This document shows, piece after piece, positions 45,086 to 56,947 of a stretch of 64,000 nt of DNA (its first letter is position 1; each line of letters begins with the position of its first letter). The position numbers and the translations under genes are program-made. This DNA is from Liolophura sinensis (taxonomy: Eukaryota > Mollusca > Polyplacophora > Chitonida > Chitonidae): the NCBI RefSeq assembly GCF_032854445.1, contig NC_088298.1, positions 16,047,504 to 16,111,503 on the forward strand. Direction: 5' to 3'. The notes beneath the pieces are model-generated. The model saw nothing but the letters and a program-made list of their open reading frames with translations, was not told the origin of the DNA and made no database searches.

Positions 45086-45690
45086 TACAGTCACTGGTAG
45101 GACTGATAAACTATCATCGTAGATTTCTCCCGAAAATGTCAACGATCTTGCGCCCGTTGAATTTACTGCGTCGTAATAGTGTTGAATGGACTTGGGGAAA
45201 TGGGCAGGAACATGCATTCAGCGGGGCTAAACGACTTATCGCATCAGACGTTGTGCTCGTACATTATGACCCCAAGAGGCCAGTGCGTTTGGCTATACAT
45301 GCGTCGCCATACGGCATCGGCTAAATTTTGTCTCATTTGATGAATGATCACGCCGAACGGCCCATGGCGTTCGCGTCGCAGATGCTTAATTCAGTGGAAC
45401 AGAACTACTGTCAGTTAGAAAAAGGAAGCCTTAAGTTTAGTGTGGGCCGTGAAACGATTCCAGCAGTTTCACTTTGTTGACCCATCACAAACCGCTCACG
45501 TATATCCTTATTCCGATATACCGTTGTGAACGCTTCGCATTTGGTGCGTTATGGCAGCGTGCCAACTACGTTCCAACTACCTCAGCTGCTCGTATCCGGA
45601 GATGGTATGTGTTTCTCGTTGGAGTTCAGTATGACATTGTGTACAAAAACGCTAAGGAACATATGAATGTCTAGATTACCATTGCGTGTA
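45086..45690 (+). pseudogene. Gypsy-2 RNase H domain, catalytic residues altered
   Basis: The tether LQSLVGLINYHRRFLPKMS leads into RNase H. The first catalytic position, in RLAIHASPYGIG, is His instead of Asp, with a stop soon after (45322-45324). ERPMAFASQMLNSVEQNYCQ and LEKGS keep the Glu region. The later LLTHHKPLTYIL again has His where Asp is expected (about 45481). The next 48 bp (45517-45564) are a copy of the element's own RT segment. After it the usual AARIRRW and YDIVYKNAKEHMNV segments resume. Confidence 0.82.
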
Positions 45691-45739
45691 GTTCCCAAAA
45701 TCAAGTGCATATCGCAGCCCGATACGGTAACCGCATTCC

Positions 45740-46720
45740 GCATCCACAAAAGTACCCATTTCGACAGCTGCTGTTAAACATGAGACCAGGAAGGAGCTTG
45801 TACTGGTTCAGGTGCTGGAATCGACTATGACAGGTTGGAGGGATATTCACAAATCCAGCCCAGACCTTGAGCCTTATGCAAGACGCAAGGATGAACTTAT
45901 CGTGTCCGATGGTTGCATAGTGTGGGGTATGTGAGTAGTAGTACCGCCTAAGCTGCGACTACAAGCTCTCAAAGGCATGCACGCAGGACATGTTCGCATC
46001 GTCAAAGTGAAAAACTTGGCCTTGATTCAGATATTGACAGTGAAGCAAAGTCATGTGTACGTTGCCAGTCTATTCAAAATAATCCTCAGTCAGCACCTTT
46101 ACACCATTGGGAATTTCCGGAGAGACCTTTCCGGAGGCAGCGTGTACATATTGACTTTGCAGGACCATTCAAGGACCACATCTTTCTTGTCGTCGTAGAT
46201 CCACATTCTAAGTGGCAAGAAGTGGAAATAATGAAATGTACAACTACACGGAAAACGATTGACTATTTGCGAACTTTATTCTCCCGTATGGGTCTGCTCG
46301 AACAGCTGGTCAGTGATAACGGACCGCAATTTGTTTCGTCGGACTTTATGGCATTCATGCGAACCAATGGTAATCCGTCATATAACCAGTGCGCTGTGCC
46401 ATCCTGCGACGAATGGCCTCACAGAGAGTTTTGTTCAGTCGTTTAAGCAATCGATTTGTGTGGCGGACAGAGAAATGCCGATTCAAGAGAAGGTTACTCA
46501 AGTGCCAGCTAGATGTCTTAAAGCCAGATCGTCAAACCCACCAACCTGATAGACATGGAGGGAAAATGCGAACATTCTCAGTTGGTGAGTCTGTAATGGT
46601 ACGTAACGACCGTGATGGCCCGAAGTGGCTGATAGGAACTGTAAGTCCACAGAAAGGTCCTTTGTAGTACGAAATCTAAGTAGGACATGGGATACATGGC
46701 GCCCCCACTTGGATCAGGTG
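45740..46720 (+). pseudogene. Gypsy-2 integrase, frameshifted but with DDE residues present
   Basis: The integrase inserts element DNA into the host genome. The zinc domain is present in pieces: KGMHAGHVRIVK (His pair) and, in another frame, SCVRCQSIQNNPQ (Cys pair). The catalytic core has HIDFAGPFKDH (first Asp), VDPHSKWQEVEIMK, VSDNGPQFVSSDF (second Asp) and, after a frameshift near 46375, NGLTESFVQSFK (Glu). All three catalytic acids survive. The C-terminal part (ESVMVRNDRDGPKWLIGTVS) is a GPY/F-like module. At least four frame breaks are needed to read it. Confidence 0.85.
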
Positions 46721-46984
46721 CGATCTACAAATGTGACTGTCAATCCGACTACCTGCGATCCGGTTCCCCCTATGCCACAAGTTGCGTGCAACCCTATTGT
46801 GACATTTCCTATACCAGCTTTATCTAAAACAACAACGTATTACATAACAGAATCAGTTTGGCATATCAGTAAATTTACGCATATATGAAAAGCAAACGGA
46901 TCCCCGTGAGACTGCAACAATGCAAGATATAAGGAAACCTGACGTTCCTCTTTCCGAATGCCATCGTTCTGTTGACAATAGACA

Positions 46985-47190
46985 TGGCACCAAACCCAGT
47001 CACATTATACTGACACCGCGCCAATCATTCCTTGTGCTGAGTTGACGAGAATATCAGATGAGGATATCGAGATTTCCTTGCCCAAACCTCCAAATGCTGA
47101 GCGCCAAGCGAGGCAGCCACAAGTACCATTTTTAACGTCTTGGGAATGACCCGACCCGGTATTGACCCCTGACCTCCCGACTTCGATGTG
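46985..47190 (-). mobile_element. SINE-B inside unit B
   Basis: This is the reversed SINE-B body (CCCAGTCACATTATACTGAC) and head remnant (ACCCGACCCGGTATTGACCC, CTCCCGACTTCGATG). The first third of the shared insertion is deleted here relative to C. Confidence 0.8.
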
Positions 47191-50100
47191 AGTGGAACGG
47201 AATGTGATATTCAACGAACGTCATGTAATACGACATTAAATGCCTCACGATAACTGTCGGGTACTCACAGACAACAAACCTCAAATGACTAAATTCGAAA
47301 GGTATGAAAATCTTAAAATTTCCTGCCCAGGGCAGTGGTTTGAACAAGCACCTTGCTACGGAAAGACAATTGTCTCTTATGATCGTACACGTGCCCTTCA
47401 TATGACCCACCCACGCAACCCATTTTAAAGCGGTTATAAAGCTGTGTTCAGCCTCAAGCACTTATGTCCAGTTGCAACCTCCACGATATTTATCAGTGTT
47501 ACGTGTGGTCTATAATTTCTCTCCGTTCCGCAGGATTTCCACTCATGCACCTCCCACTTAACCTGTGGCAGGGCTTTATTGGCAAAAAAGAAAAGGTAAT
47601 GACATATGTCATCTTGCCACTGTGATAAATATCCTGGCGAGGAATTAGCTTTTGTGCCTTTTTTCACCTCATAACAAAACACCTTCAACATTTTAAGCCG
47701 CCTGATTTTGACGTACAGTCTGTCACTTTCCAGAATGGCATAGAAAGGGAAAAAAACACAGACCTTGTAAAATTGACCCGAGCTTCCATAAATTCTGAAC
47801 TTTAGCTAATTTTCAACGAACAGAAAGAAATTAATGTTTTCCTTTATTTATGAATCCAATCAGTGAGAATACTTTTTAAGTAGGAAAAAAAGTATCCCAA
47901 CATCTAACACGAAAGCCACTCATAAATTATTTTTTGTTCGCCATTTTATATTGCCTCTAGCCATTTTCTCTCCCAAAAAATTTATAAAGAATGTAATTTG
48001 TTAGCACAGATAATGATACGATTATTTAATGTATTTAAAAACACAGGTGCAAATTACAGGTAATCAGTCATTCAGCTAAAAACTCTCTCCATACAGATGA
48101 TCTGCCCATAACCATTTAGGTCACAGGCTCGAATCCACTGTTAAGTCAAGGAGTTTGAGAGATACATACATAATTAGCAACAAATCGCTCAGTTTTTCTG
48201 CTTGGTCCCATGTATGCAGTTTGCTGTTTGAATTATACAGCGTTGCTCCCTACGCTCGTTTTACCGCCCTGCCATCTCTAGAGAGTTCTGAAGAGAAACT
48301 TTGAAGACCGCTTAGTTCACCGGTGTTACAATGATGGGAGAGGATGTCATGTAACAAGAAAGTTGCTCTCTCCTTCTTTATTAAATGTTTGTTTAAAATA
48401 GAAATGCTCAATATTTACACAATAACGATGTAACAGCATTTGGATTGCATAACAAAAGAAGCTTGTAGACAACCCCTCTTGAAGTTTTTGCCCCGGGATC
48501 TCTGACATAAAGCTGACTTAAACTTAAATCTGAGACAACTTGTATTTGAATTTAAACACTCACTTTCAACACATGCCTAATTTGGACATAAATCTATGAC
48601 ACCTCCGTGATCCTTTTGTTTGGACTATCGCACTGTCGTCGCTTCCAACACAAAAAACGTTATTTCTATCCAAAAACACAACACTTTCACAAAAGATGTA
48701 TTTGTAAATAATCCTTTTCAAAAACCACCAAGACTTCATTCCTGCACGCATAGGCAATCCTGGAAGCAGTCAGGAGTAAGGAATCGGGCGATTCTAAGAA
48801 GACAAGGCTGGCAAATTTTAGACCATATGAAATTATTTTTTTAAGATATGCGGTATGTACTTTTCGTTCAATGAAATGACCTAATTTAATTACTATGGGA
48901 TTCGGTGTAAGAACTGTGTGTAACTTGTTTATGTTCTGACTGATCCAGACGGCAGTTGCATCTGTGACCACAGCCCAGTCATCCTTTTTTGGAATCCAAT
49001 TTTTATCTTATTGGTAAATTGGTCGTCTAATAAATTTCAGTAATAAGTACTGCACGCATAAATTGCGCAAAATGCCGTTGATCACGGATTACAAAAAGAA
49101 CCCCACTGCCGTGGCGTCATAGAAACTAACACCAAGTAAAAAGCTCATGCTAACAGTTAACAGAAACATTTGACCGACTCGACAGACCGACCCGTTTCCC
49201 GGTACTTTAGCACAACGAAATTAATGCCCACAACAAACCCTGAATCGCGGATCCACCATTATGGTTGTCCGGCCATGTACATTTAATGCGCTCTATATAG
49301 GAAATCAATAAGTGATTGAGAGAATCTGGCTTCCAAAGGCGTTGGGATGTATATAGGCCTCCCAATAAGCAATGGTCGGGAAAACAGAATGGTTTCTCCT
49401 GGAGGGTCTATGTGGACAGATATTCGCGCCCTGCTGATGTCTTGGTATTAAGCGGAAGTCTTGTGGCGAGAAAGCCTAATTAAACCAAGACAGTGAGCCT
49501 TTTGATGTATGGAAGACCTGACCTCCCAAAAGATACTAAATTCAAAAAGTATCCGGCCGCACCCTGGTGATAATGAGTCGATGTTCTCTATTACCTACCT
49601 CTTTAAGGAGCTTGACGCCTTGAGAATTGGATTTGTAGTCAGCTTTGGAATGAGGTTTAGAAATTAGGTGCTGGGATAGAACGTTAACGAGAAGTAGTGT
49701 ACTTAAGCTTACTTCACCTTTGTTAAAAACGTTTCACGGATTTTAATTTCGGGTAGCTTCCTAAGGCTTGATAAGCAGTTCTTAAAACAATGGGGATCTG
49801 AAATACAACAAAAAAGCATTCAGCCAAATCTAATTAGTCGAAATAATTATTAACTGTTCGATTCTACAGCCTATGTTATCGGTTAGGAAGTCAGACCAAT
49901 GAGAGCGTTAAGGATTTTACATGTCACACAGCCTGTTATGTATCATTTGGGAAGGCTGCTTTTTCAGCACGCCGGAGAACTTGACTTGAATCATTTCGTC
50001 TGAACTTTTTCTTTCCCTGTGTAGTCTAAGCTGCACATCACGCCTTGTTAATACAAACGATGACTTACAATTGACGCCTCGTTTCTCCGATCTTATTCGA

Positions 50101-51116
50101 ATTTCCAACAGCGCCCAGATACGGCTCTTTAAGTTCGTACCTCTTTAGTTTATGGGGGAGCTTTATTCATCAATTCCGACTAAAATATTGCCCTTTTGCT
50201 GCGTTCCTAATATCTAATATGACCAGAGCCGTCTAAAGGTCAAGCGTTTGCCATTATTCATTGCTGTGGCGACCAAGTTTTTCAGGAATCTGGACTGGTC
50301 CTTACATTAAGTTATGTCTCAAGGAGCTAAGAGATGATAACTTCCACGAGAACTTATCGAAAGTTAAACTTGCTCTTGCTACCAAACCTTGGCGGCGTGA
50401 AAAATGGGTCGCTGATGTTGGGCGCGAGGAATTTTGATACTGTAAACTGCTGCACGCACGCGGTTGTCAACAGGATGAAGGGTAAGATTTCCAGAATTTG
50501 TAGAAATAGATATCTTATTTTTATACCCGATCGTTAATAGTTCTCGAAATCCATGTTGAAGACGTTTGCCGTTTATATGATGGCGGTGAGTTTTATGGAC
50601 GAAAGTACCCGGATTGCCGCGAGTAAACCACTGACCTTTGGCACGCTACTAGCCAGACCTCCAACGTGTGAGACATATCGCTCTGTTGGAATACAGTTTG
50701 GTTTCTTCTTGTCACACCACGCGACTACTAACATGGTATACGTGCACATGCCATTTACGTGTTACAGGCCTCTGACATTTTATACCAAGCCGTATCTGTA
50801 CGAAATGTAAAGTTAGTCATTACTCAGGATACAACAAAGGGGGGCACGGGGATTGGGCATCTTTAAAATGTGAAGAAAACATAAAAATGTACATAATGTT
50901 CAGATCAAAGACTGCGAAATGTTAGTCGTAAATGTGCTCTTCAATAGTTTAAAAATTTTTCCTAAAAGTGAATAAGATACTTGGCAATGATTCTTGCATA
51001 GTGGGTATTTGGGATGGCTTTTTGTATATATATATATATAGCCTTTACGCAATAACGTTTTTATTGAGGATGTAGCACATGTTTATTAAATATGTTTGAA
51101 CCAGAATTTGGTCTTT

Positions 51117-51324
51117 TCAGGTAGGAAATATGTTCAAAATGGATTTTCATCACATTCATATTTCTTATATTTTAATAAATATCACCATAATTTATGTTGT
51201 ATGCGTATCTTTGGATATAAACAATGCATTTACGTCCAATAAATTTACCTTTCAGTTTGAGCTGGACTGCAGAGAGTTGTATAACAATACCTGGATTCGT
51301 GATAAAACACAAATGGAAAAATAA
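51117..51324 (+). other. short ORF shared by units B and C, uncertain
   Basis: A 64-codon frame (51130-51324) begins MFKMDFHHIHISYILINITI, with a hydrophobic stretch that could act as a signal peptide. TTTGGTCTTTTCAG just upstream resembles a splice acceptor. The unit C copy (57231-57425) differs by one residue, but the two units are nearly identical overall, so this says little about selection. Unit A lacks the first two thirds of the frame. I would not call it a gene. Confidence 0.15.
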
Positions 51325-52988
51325 AGATGGAATATCAAAGAACTGGTTCATAAGTCTAATACCCTTTGGCAGCACTGGGCTCTTTGCCGTTTTCCTGTAG
51401 AAAAAATGATTGACACCATGTAAGGAACACGTCAATCCAAAGAGCTCTCTATCTTCTTTTAATTCCGACATGTTTGACGTTTTGATTAAGACTAACCATT
51501 TTTGAGGACACAACGAGCACACTGTTTCATACTAAGTGCATTAATTGGATTGTTGTGCCATAATGTACATCGGGAACTTTTCTCGATGCCTTATCTTCAG
51601 GAATTGAAAATTGACGGTAGTTGTAAGGTTGATATAAAGGCGTTTTGCAACACGACAAACTGATTTAGTGCGAGCTGTCGAATAAAGCATGTGAGATTTT
51701 AAAGAGAAAAAAACGCGCATATCTGTAGAAATGATTTGTCCGTGTAATTCCGTAACTTTCACACAGACACAAAAATCCACACCTGAGGTCTGCACATGGC
51801 TTTAGGTTTACACATCATGCGCGAGTTAAAGATACTAGCACGTGAAGCAGCGGGTCCTTTGTGAGCGGATCTCACAAAATTTGGGCCTTGGATGTGAAGC
51901 ATTTTGTCATTATTGTTTTCACGCTAACGTTTTGTAAGCAAAGCAGTAACGTATTAGTCATGCATTAAAAGGGAACAATAGTCAGTTCGGGTTGGACCGG
52001 AGTTGCTATTGCCCCAGAAAAGATATTCCATCCTTTCAACCATGAAGGGCCAGCCATCATAGGTGAAGGATGGCTTTGCTATGCGCATGTACTGGATTGG
52101 ATTTTACAAGCGTGGTACGGGCCGTGGCCAAGAACCATTGCCAAATGGGTCGGACAGATCAGGTAAACGATATGCAGAAACTTGCCTTGACAAACAATCA
52201 AGCCTTGTGAATTCCCACTCTGAGTGGGTATAATACAATAATGATTGATGCAAGCCCCAATTAACACATCCAGAAAGGGGTCACAAAGTTACCTCAGCTA
52301 TCATGTTACAGTTCAAATCAAAAAAACCCAATTTTGTTCGGAAATATGTAATGGCGAAAATTACATCGTTCGGTCTATGAGATTAATTGTAAAACGAAGG
52401 CGTATATGTTATCATCCAAGGATATCATTTGTGTTTTTATATTTGGCTGTGTGTCGCAATATGAGACTTTACAGTTCAGATCATATCAACCAAATTTTGT
52501 TCTGTGATATGTAATGACACGAATTAAACCAATTGATCGATGAGGATATTTCCAATAGGAAAGAAATGCTGTGTATGTTGCCAGCCGAGGGCGTCATTTA
52601 TTTTTTTCTATATATGGCTGTAAATCGCTATAATCAGATAATAGGCCAGTCTAACTGCGGTCTGGTGGTTTGCTATTGGCTTTAATTTAATTGATGACTG
52701 TACATTTTACCCTTGATACAGCCTGAGGACCATAAAGGTATTCTCTTGTGTACGTGTTCGGAAATGCATACATGTATATCTGAATCAACAACGTATTACA
52801 TAACAGAATCAGTTTGGCATATCAGTAAATTTATCAATATTTGAAAAGCAAACAGACCCCCGTGAGACTGCAGCATGATGTGTAAACCTAAAGCCACCAA
52901 TGCAAGCTATAAGGCAACCTCATGTTGCACTCTCCAAATGCCATCGTTCTGTTGCGTATGTTAGGGTCATATTACGAGGACGAATCAT

Positions 52989-53260
52989 TAAGTGTGTGTA
53001 CATAAATTGTGTTTTCTTGTGACAGGGAGAGTCCATGCCGAAGACAACAGACATGACACCAAACCCAGTGACATTATACTGACACCGCCCCATTCATTCT
53101 TTGTGATGAGCGGACGAGGATATCAGATGAGGATATCGAGATTTCCTTGCCCGAACCTCCAAATGCTGAGCGCCAAGCGAGGCAGCAACAAGTACCATTT
53201 TTAACGTCTTGGGAATGACCCGACCCGGTATTGACCCCTGACCTCCCGACTTCGATATGG
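52989..53260 (-). mobile_element. SINE-B inside unit C
   Basis: The most complete copy of the shared reversed SINE-B within the array. It runs from GTGTGTACATAAATTGTG through GAGTCCATGCCGAAGACAAC and CCCAGTGACATTATACTGAC to CTCCCGACTTCGAT. Confidence 0.85.
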
Positions 53261-56200
53261 GTGGAACGGAATGTGATATTCAAAAAATGTCATGTAAAAC
53301 GACATTAAATGCCCCACGATAACTGTCGGGTACTCATAGACAACAAACCTCAAATGACTAAATTCGAAAGATATGAAAATCTTAAAATTTCCTGCCCAGG
53401 GCAGAGGTTTGAACCAGCACCTTGCTATGGAAAGACAATTGTCTCATATAAAGCGGTTACAAATCTCTGTTCAGCCTCAAGCACTTATGTCCTGTAGCTC
53501 GCTCCATGATATTTATCACTGTTACGTGTAGTATAATTTCTCTCCGTTCCGCAGGAATTTACACTCATACACCTCCCACTTAACCTGTGGCAGGGCTTTA
53601 TTGGCAAAAAAGAGAAGGTAATGACATATGTCATCTTGCCACTGTGATAAATATCCTGGCGAGGAATTAGCTTTTGTGCATTTTTTCACCCCATAACAAA
53701 ACACCTTCAACATTTTAAGCCGCCAGATTTTGACGTACAGTCTGTCACTTTCCAGAATGGCATAGAATAGGGGAAAAAACACAGACCTTGTAAAATTGAC
53801 CCGAGTTTCCATAAATTCTGAACTTTAGCTAATTTTCAACGCACAGAAAGAAATTAATGTTTTTCCTTTATTTATGAATCCAATCAGTGAGAATACTTTT
53901 TAAGTAGGAAAAAAAGTATCCTAACATCTAACACGAAAGCCACTCATAAATTATTTTTTTGTTCGCCATTTTATATTGCCTCTAGCCATTTTCTCTCCCA
54001 AAAAATTTATAAAGAATATAATTTGTTAGCACAGATAATGGTACGATTAATTTATCTATTTAAAAAACACAGGTGCAAATTACAGGTAATCAGTCATTCA
54101 GCTAAAAACTCTCTCCATACAGATGATCTGTCCATAACCATTTAGGTCACAGGCTCGAATCCACTGTTAAGTCAAGGAGTTTGAGAGATACATACATAAT
54201 TAGCAACAGATCGCTCAGTTTTTCTGCTTGGTCCCATGTAGGCAGTTTGATGTTTGAATTATACAGGATTGCTCCCTACGCTCGTTTTACCGCCCTGCCA
54301 TCACTAGAGAGTTCTGAAGAGAAACTTTGAAGACCGCTTGATTCACCGGGGTTACAATGATGGGAGAGGATGTCATGTAACAAGAAAGTTGCTCTCTCCT
54401 TCTTTATTAAATGTTTGTTTAAAATAGAAATGCTCAATATTTACACAATGACGATGTAACAGCATTTGGATTGCATAACAAAAGAAGCTTGTAGACAACC
54501 CTTCTCGAAGTTTTTGCCACGGGATCTCTGACATAAAGCTGACTTAAACTTAAATCTGAGCCAACTTGTATTTGAATTTAAACACTCACTTTCAAGGTAT
54601 GCCTAATTTGGACATAAATCTATGACACCTCCGTGATCCTGTTGTTTGGACTATCGCACTGTCGTCGCTTCCAACACAAAAAACATTATTTCTATCCAAA
54701 CACACAACAGTTTCACAAAAGATGTATTTGTAAATAATCCTTTTTAAAAACCACCAAGACTTCATTCCTGCACGCATAGGCAATCCCGGAAGCAGTCAGG
54801 AGTAAGGAATCGGGCGATTCTAAGAAGACAAGGCTGGCAAATTTTAGACCATATGAAATTATTTTTTTAAGATATGCGGTATGTACTTTTCGTTCAATGA
54901 AATGACCTAATTTAATTACTATGGGATTCGGTGTAAGAACTGTGTGTAACTTGTTTATGTTCTGACTGATCCAGGCGGCAGTTGCATCTGTGACCACAGC
55001 CCAATCATACTTTTTTGGAATCCAATTTTTATCTTATTGGTAAAATGGTCGTCTAATAAATTTGAATAATAAGTACTGCACGCATAAATTGCGCAAAATG
55101 CCGTTTATCACGGATTACAAAAAGAACCCCACTGCCGTGGCGTCATAGAAACTAACACCAAGTAAAAAGCTCATGCTAACAGTTAACAGAAACATTTGAC
55201 CGACTCGACAGACTGACCCGTTTCCCGGTACTTTAGCACAACGAAATTAATGCACACAACAAACCCTGTATCGCGGATCCCCCATTATGGTTGTCCGGCC
55301 ATGTACATTTAATGCGCTCTATACAGGAAATCAATAAGTGATTGAGAGAATCTGGCTTCCAAAGGCGTTGGGATGTATATAGGCCTCCCAATAAGCAATG
55401 GTCGGGAAAACGGAATGGTTTCTCCTGGAGGGTCTATGTGGACAGATATTCGCGCCCTGCTGATGTCTTGGTATTAAGCGGAAGTCTTGTGGCGAGAAAG
55501 CCTAATTAAACCAAGACAGTGAGCCTTTTGATGTATGGAAGACCTGACCTCCCAAAAGATACTAAATTCAAAAAGTATCCGGCTGCACCCTGGTGATAAT
55601 GAGTCGATATTCTCTATTACCTACCCCTTTAAGGAGCTTGACGCCTTGAGAATTGGATTTGTAGTCAGCTTTGGAATGAGGTTTAGAAATTAGGTGCTGG
55701 GATAGAACGTTAACGAGACGTAGTGTACTTAAGCTTACTTCACCTTTGTTAAAAACGTTTCACGGATTTTAATTTCGGGTAGCTTCCTAAGGCTTGATAA
55801 GCAGTTCTTAAAACAATGGGGATCTGAAATACAACAAAAAAAGCATTCAGCCAAATCTAATTAGTCGAAATAATTATTAACTGTTCGATTCTACAGCCTA
55901 TGTTATCGGTTAGGAAGTCGGACCAATGAGAGCGTTAAAGATTTTACATGTCACACAGCCTGTTGTGTATCATTTGGGAAGGCTGCTTTTTCAGCACGCC
56001 GGAGAACTTGACTTGAATCATTTCGTCTGAACTTTGTTTTTCCCTGTGTAGTCTAAACTGCATATCACGCCTTGTTAATACAAACGATGACTTACAATTG
56101 ACACCTCGTTTCTCCAATCTTATTCGAATTTCCAACAGCGCCCAGATACGGCTCTTTAAGTTCGTACCTCTTTAGTTTATGGGGGAGCTTTTTTCATCAA

Positions 56201-56897
56201 TTCCGACTGAAATATTGCCCTTTTGCTGCGTTCCTAATATCTAATATGACCAGAGCCGTCTAAAGGTCTAGCGTTCGCCATTATTCATCGCTGTGGCGAC
56301 CAAGTTCTTCAGGAATCGGGACTGGTCCTTACATTAAGTTATGTCTCAAGGAGCTAAGAGATGATAACTTCCACGAGAACTTATCGAAAGTTAAACTTGC
56401 TCTTGCTACCAAACCTTGGCGGCGTGAAAAATGGGTCGCTGATGTTGGGCGCGAGGAATTTTGATACTGTAAACTGATGCACGCACGCGGTTGTCAACAG
56501 GATGAAGGGTAAGATTTCCAGAATTTGTAGAAATAGATATCTTATTTTTATAGCCGATCGTTAATAGTTCTCGAAATCCATGTTGAAGACGTTTGCCGTT
56601 TATATGATGGCGGTCAGTTTTATGGACGAAAGTACCCGGATTGCCGCGAGTAAACCACTGACCTTTGGTATGCTACTAGCCAGACCTCCAACGTGTGAGA
56701 TATATCGCTCTGTTGGAATACAGTTTGGTTTCTTCTTGTCACACCACACGACTACTAACAGTGAAGCACGTGCATACAGACTCCACATATACATGGTATA
56801 CGTGCACATGCGATTTACGTGTTACAGTCCTCTGACATTTTATACCAAGCCGTATCTGTACGAAATGTAAAGTTGGTCATTACTCAGGATACAACAA

Positions 56898-56947
56898 AGG
56901 GGGGCGGGGTGGGGGGGGGGGGGGGGGTGGGGGGGGGGGGGGGGGGT
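56898..56947 (+). repeat. G-rich homopolymeric run
   Basis: About fifty bases of almost pure G, broken by a few T and one C. Unit B has only GGGGGGCACGGGGATTGGG at the same place, so the run is an expansion specific to C. It could form G-quadruplexes; its exact length may be an assembly estimate. Confidence 0.9.

Larger units (their letters stand above)
42934..46822 (+). mobile_element. Gypsy-2: decayed Ty3/Gypsy retrotransposon at the unit A/B junction
   Basis: Order is 5' LTR, primer-binding-like site, gag with zinc knuckles, protease (DTGS), RT, RNase H, integrase (HHCC, DDE) and a GPY/F-like end. This is the Ty3/Gypsy order. No 3' LTR is present: the integrase C-terminus runs into unit B sequence near 46822. 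Many frameshifts and stops, and changed catalytic residues, make it inactive. It carries no sequence similarity that I can see to Gypsy-1 beyond shared family motifs. Confidence 0.92.
46823..52796 (+). repeat. 6-kb tandem repeat, unit B
   Basis: The unit starts just after Gypsy-2 at AACAACGTATTACATAACAG (46831). The same sequence recurs at 52797 (unit C) and 58941 (unit D), giving periods of 5,966 and 6,144 bp. B and C are almost identical by eye for most of their length. Compared with A and D, both lack several blocks, for example the CCAGACGAACGGCCATT region. The first 290 bp of a unit (CAGTCTAACTGCGGTCTGG onward) are missing from B because of the Gypsy-2 junction. No ORF has domain support. 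Confidence 0.95.
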
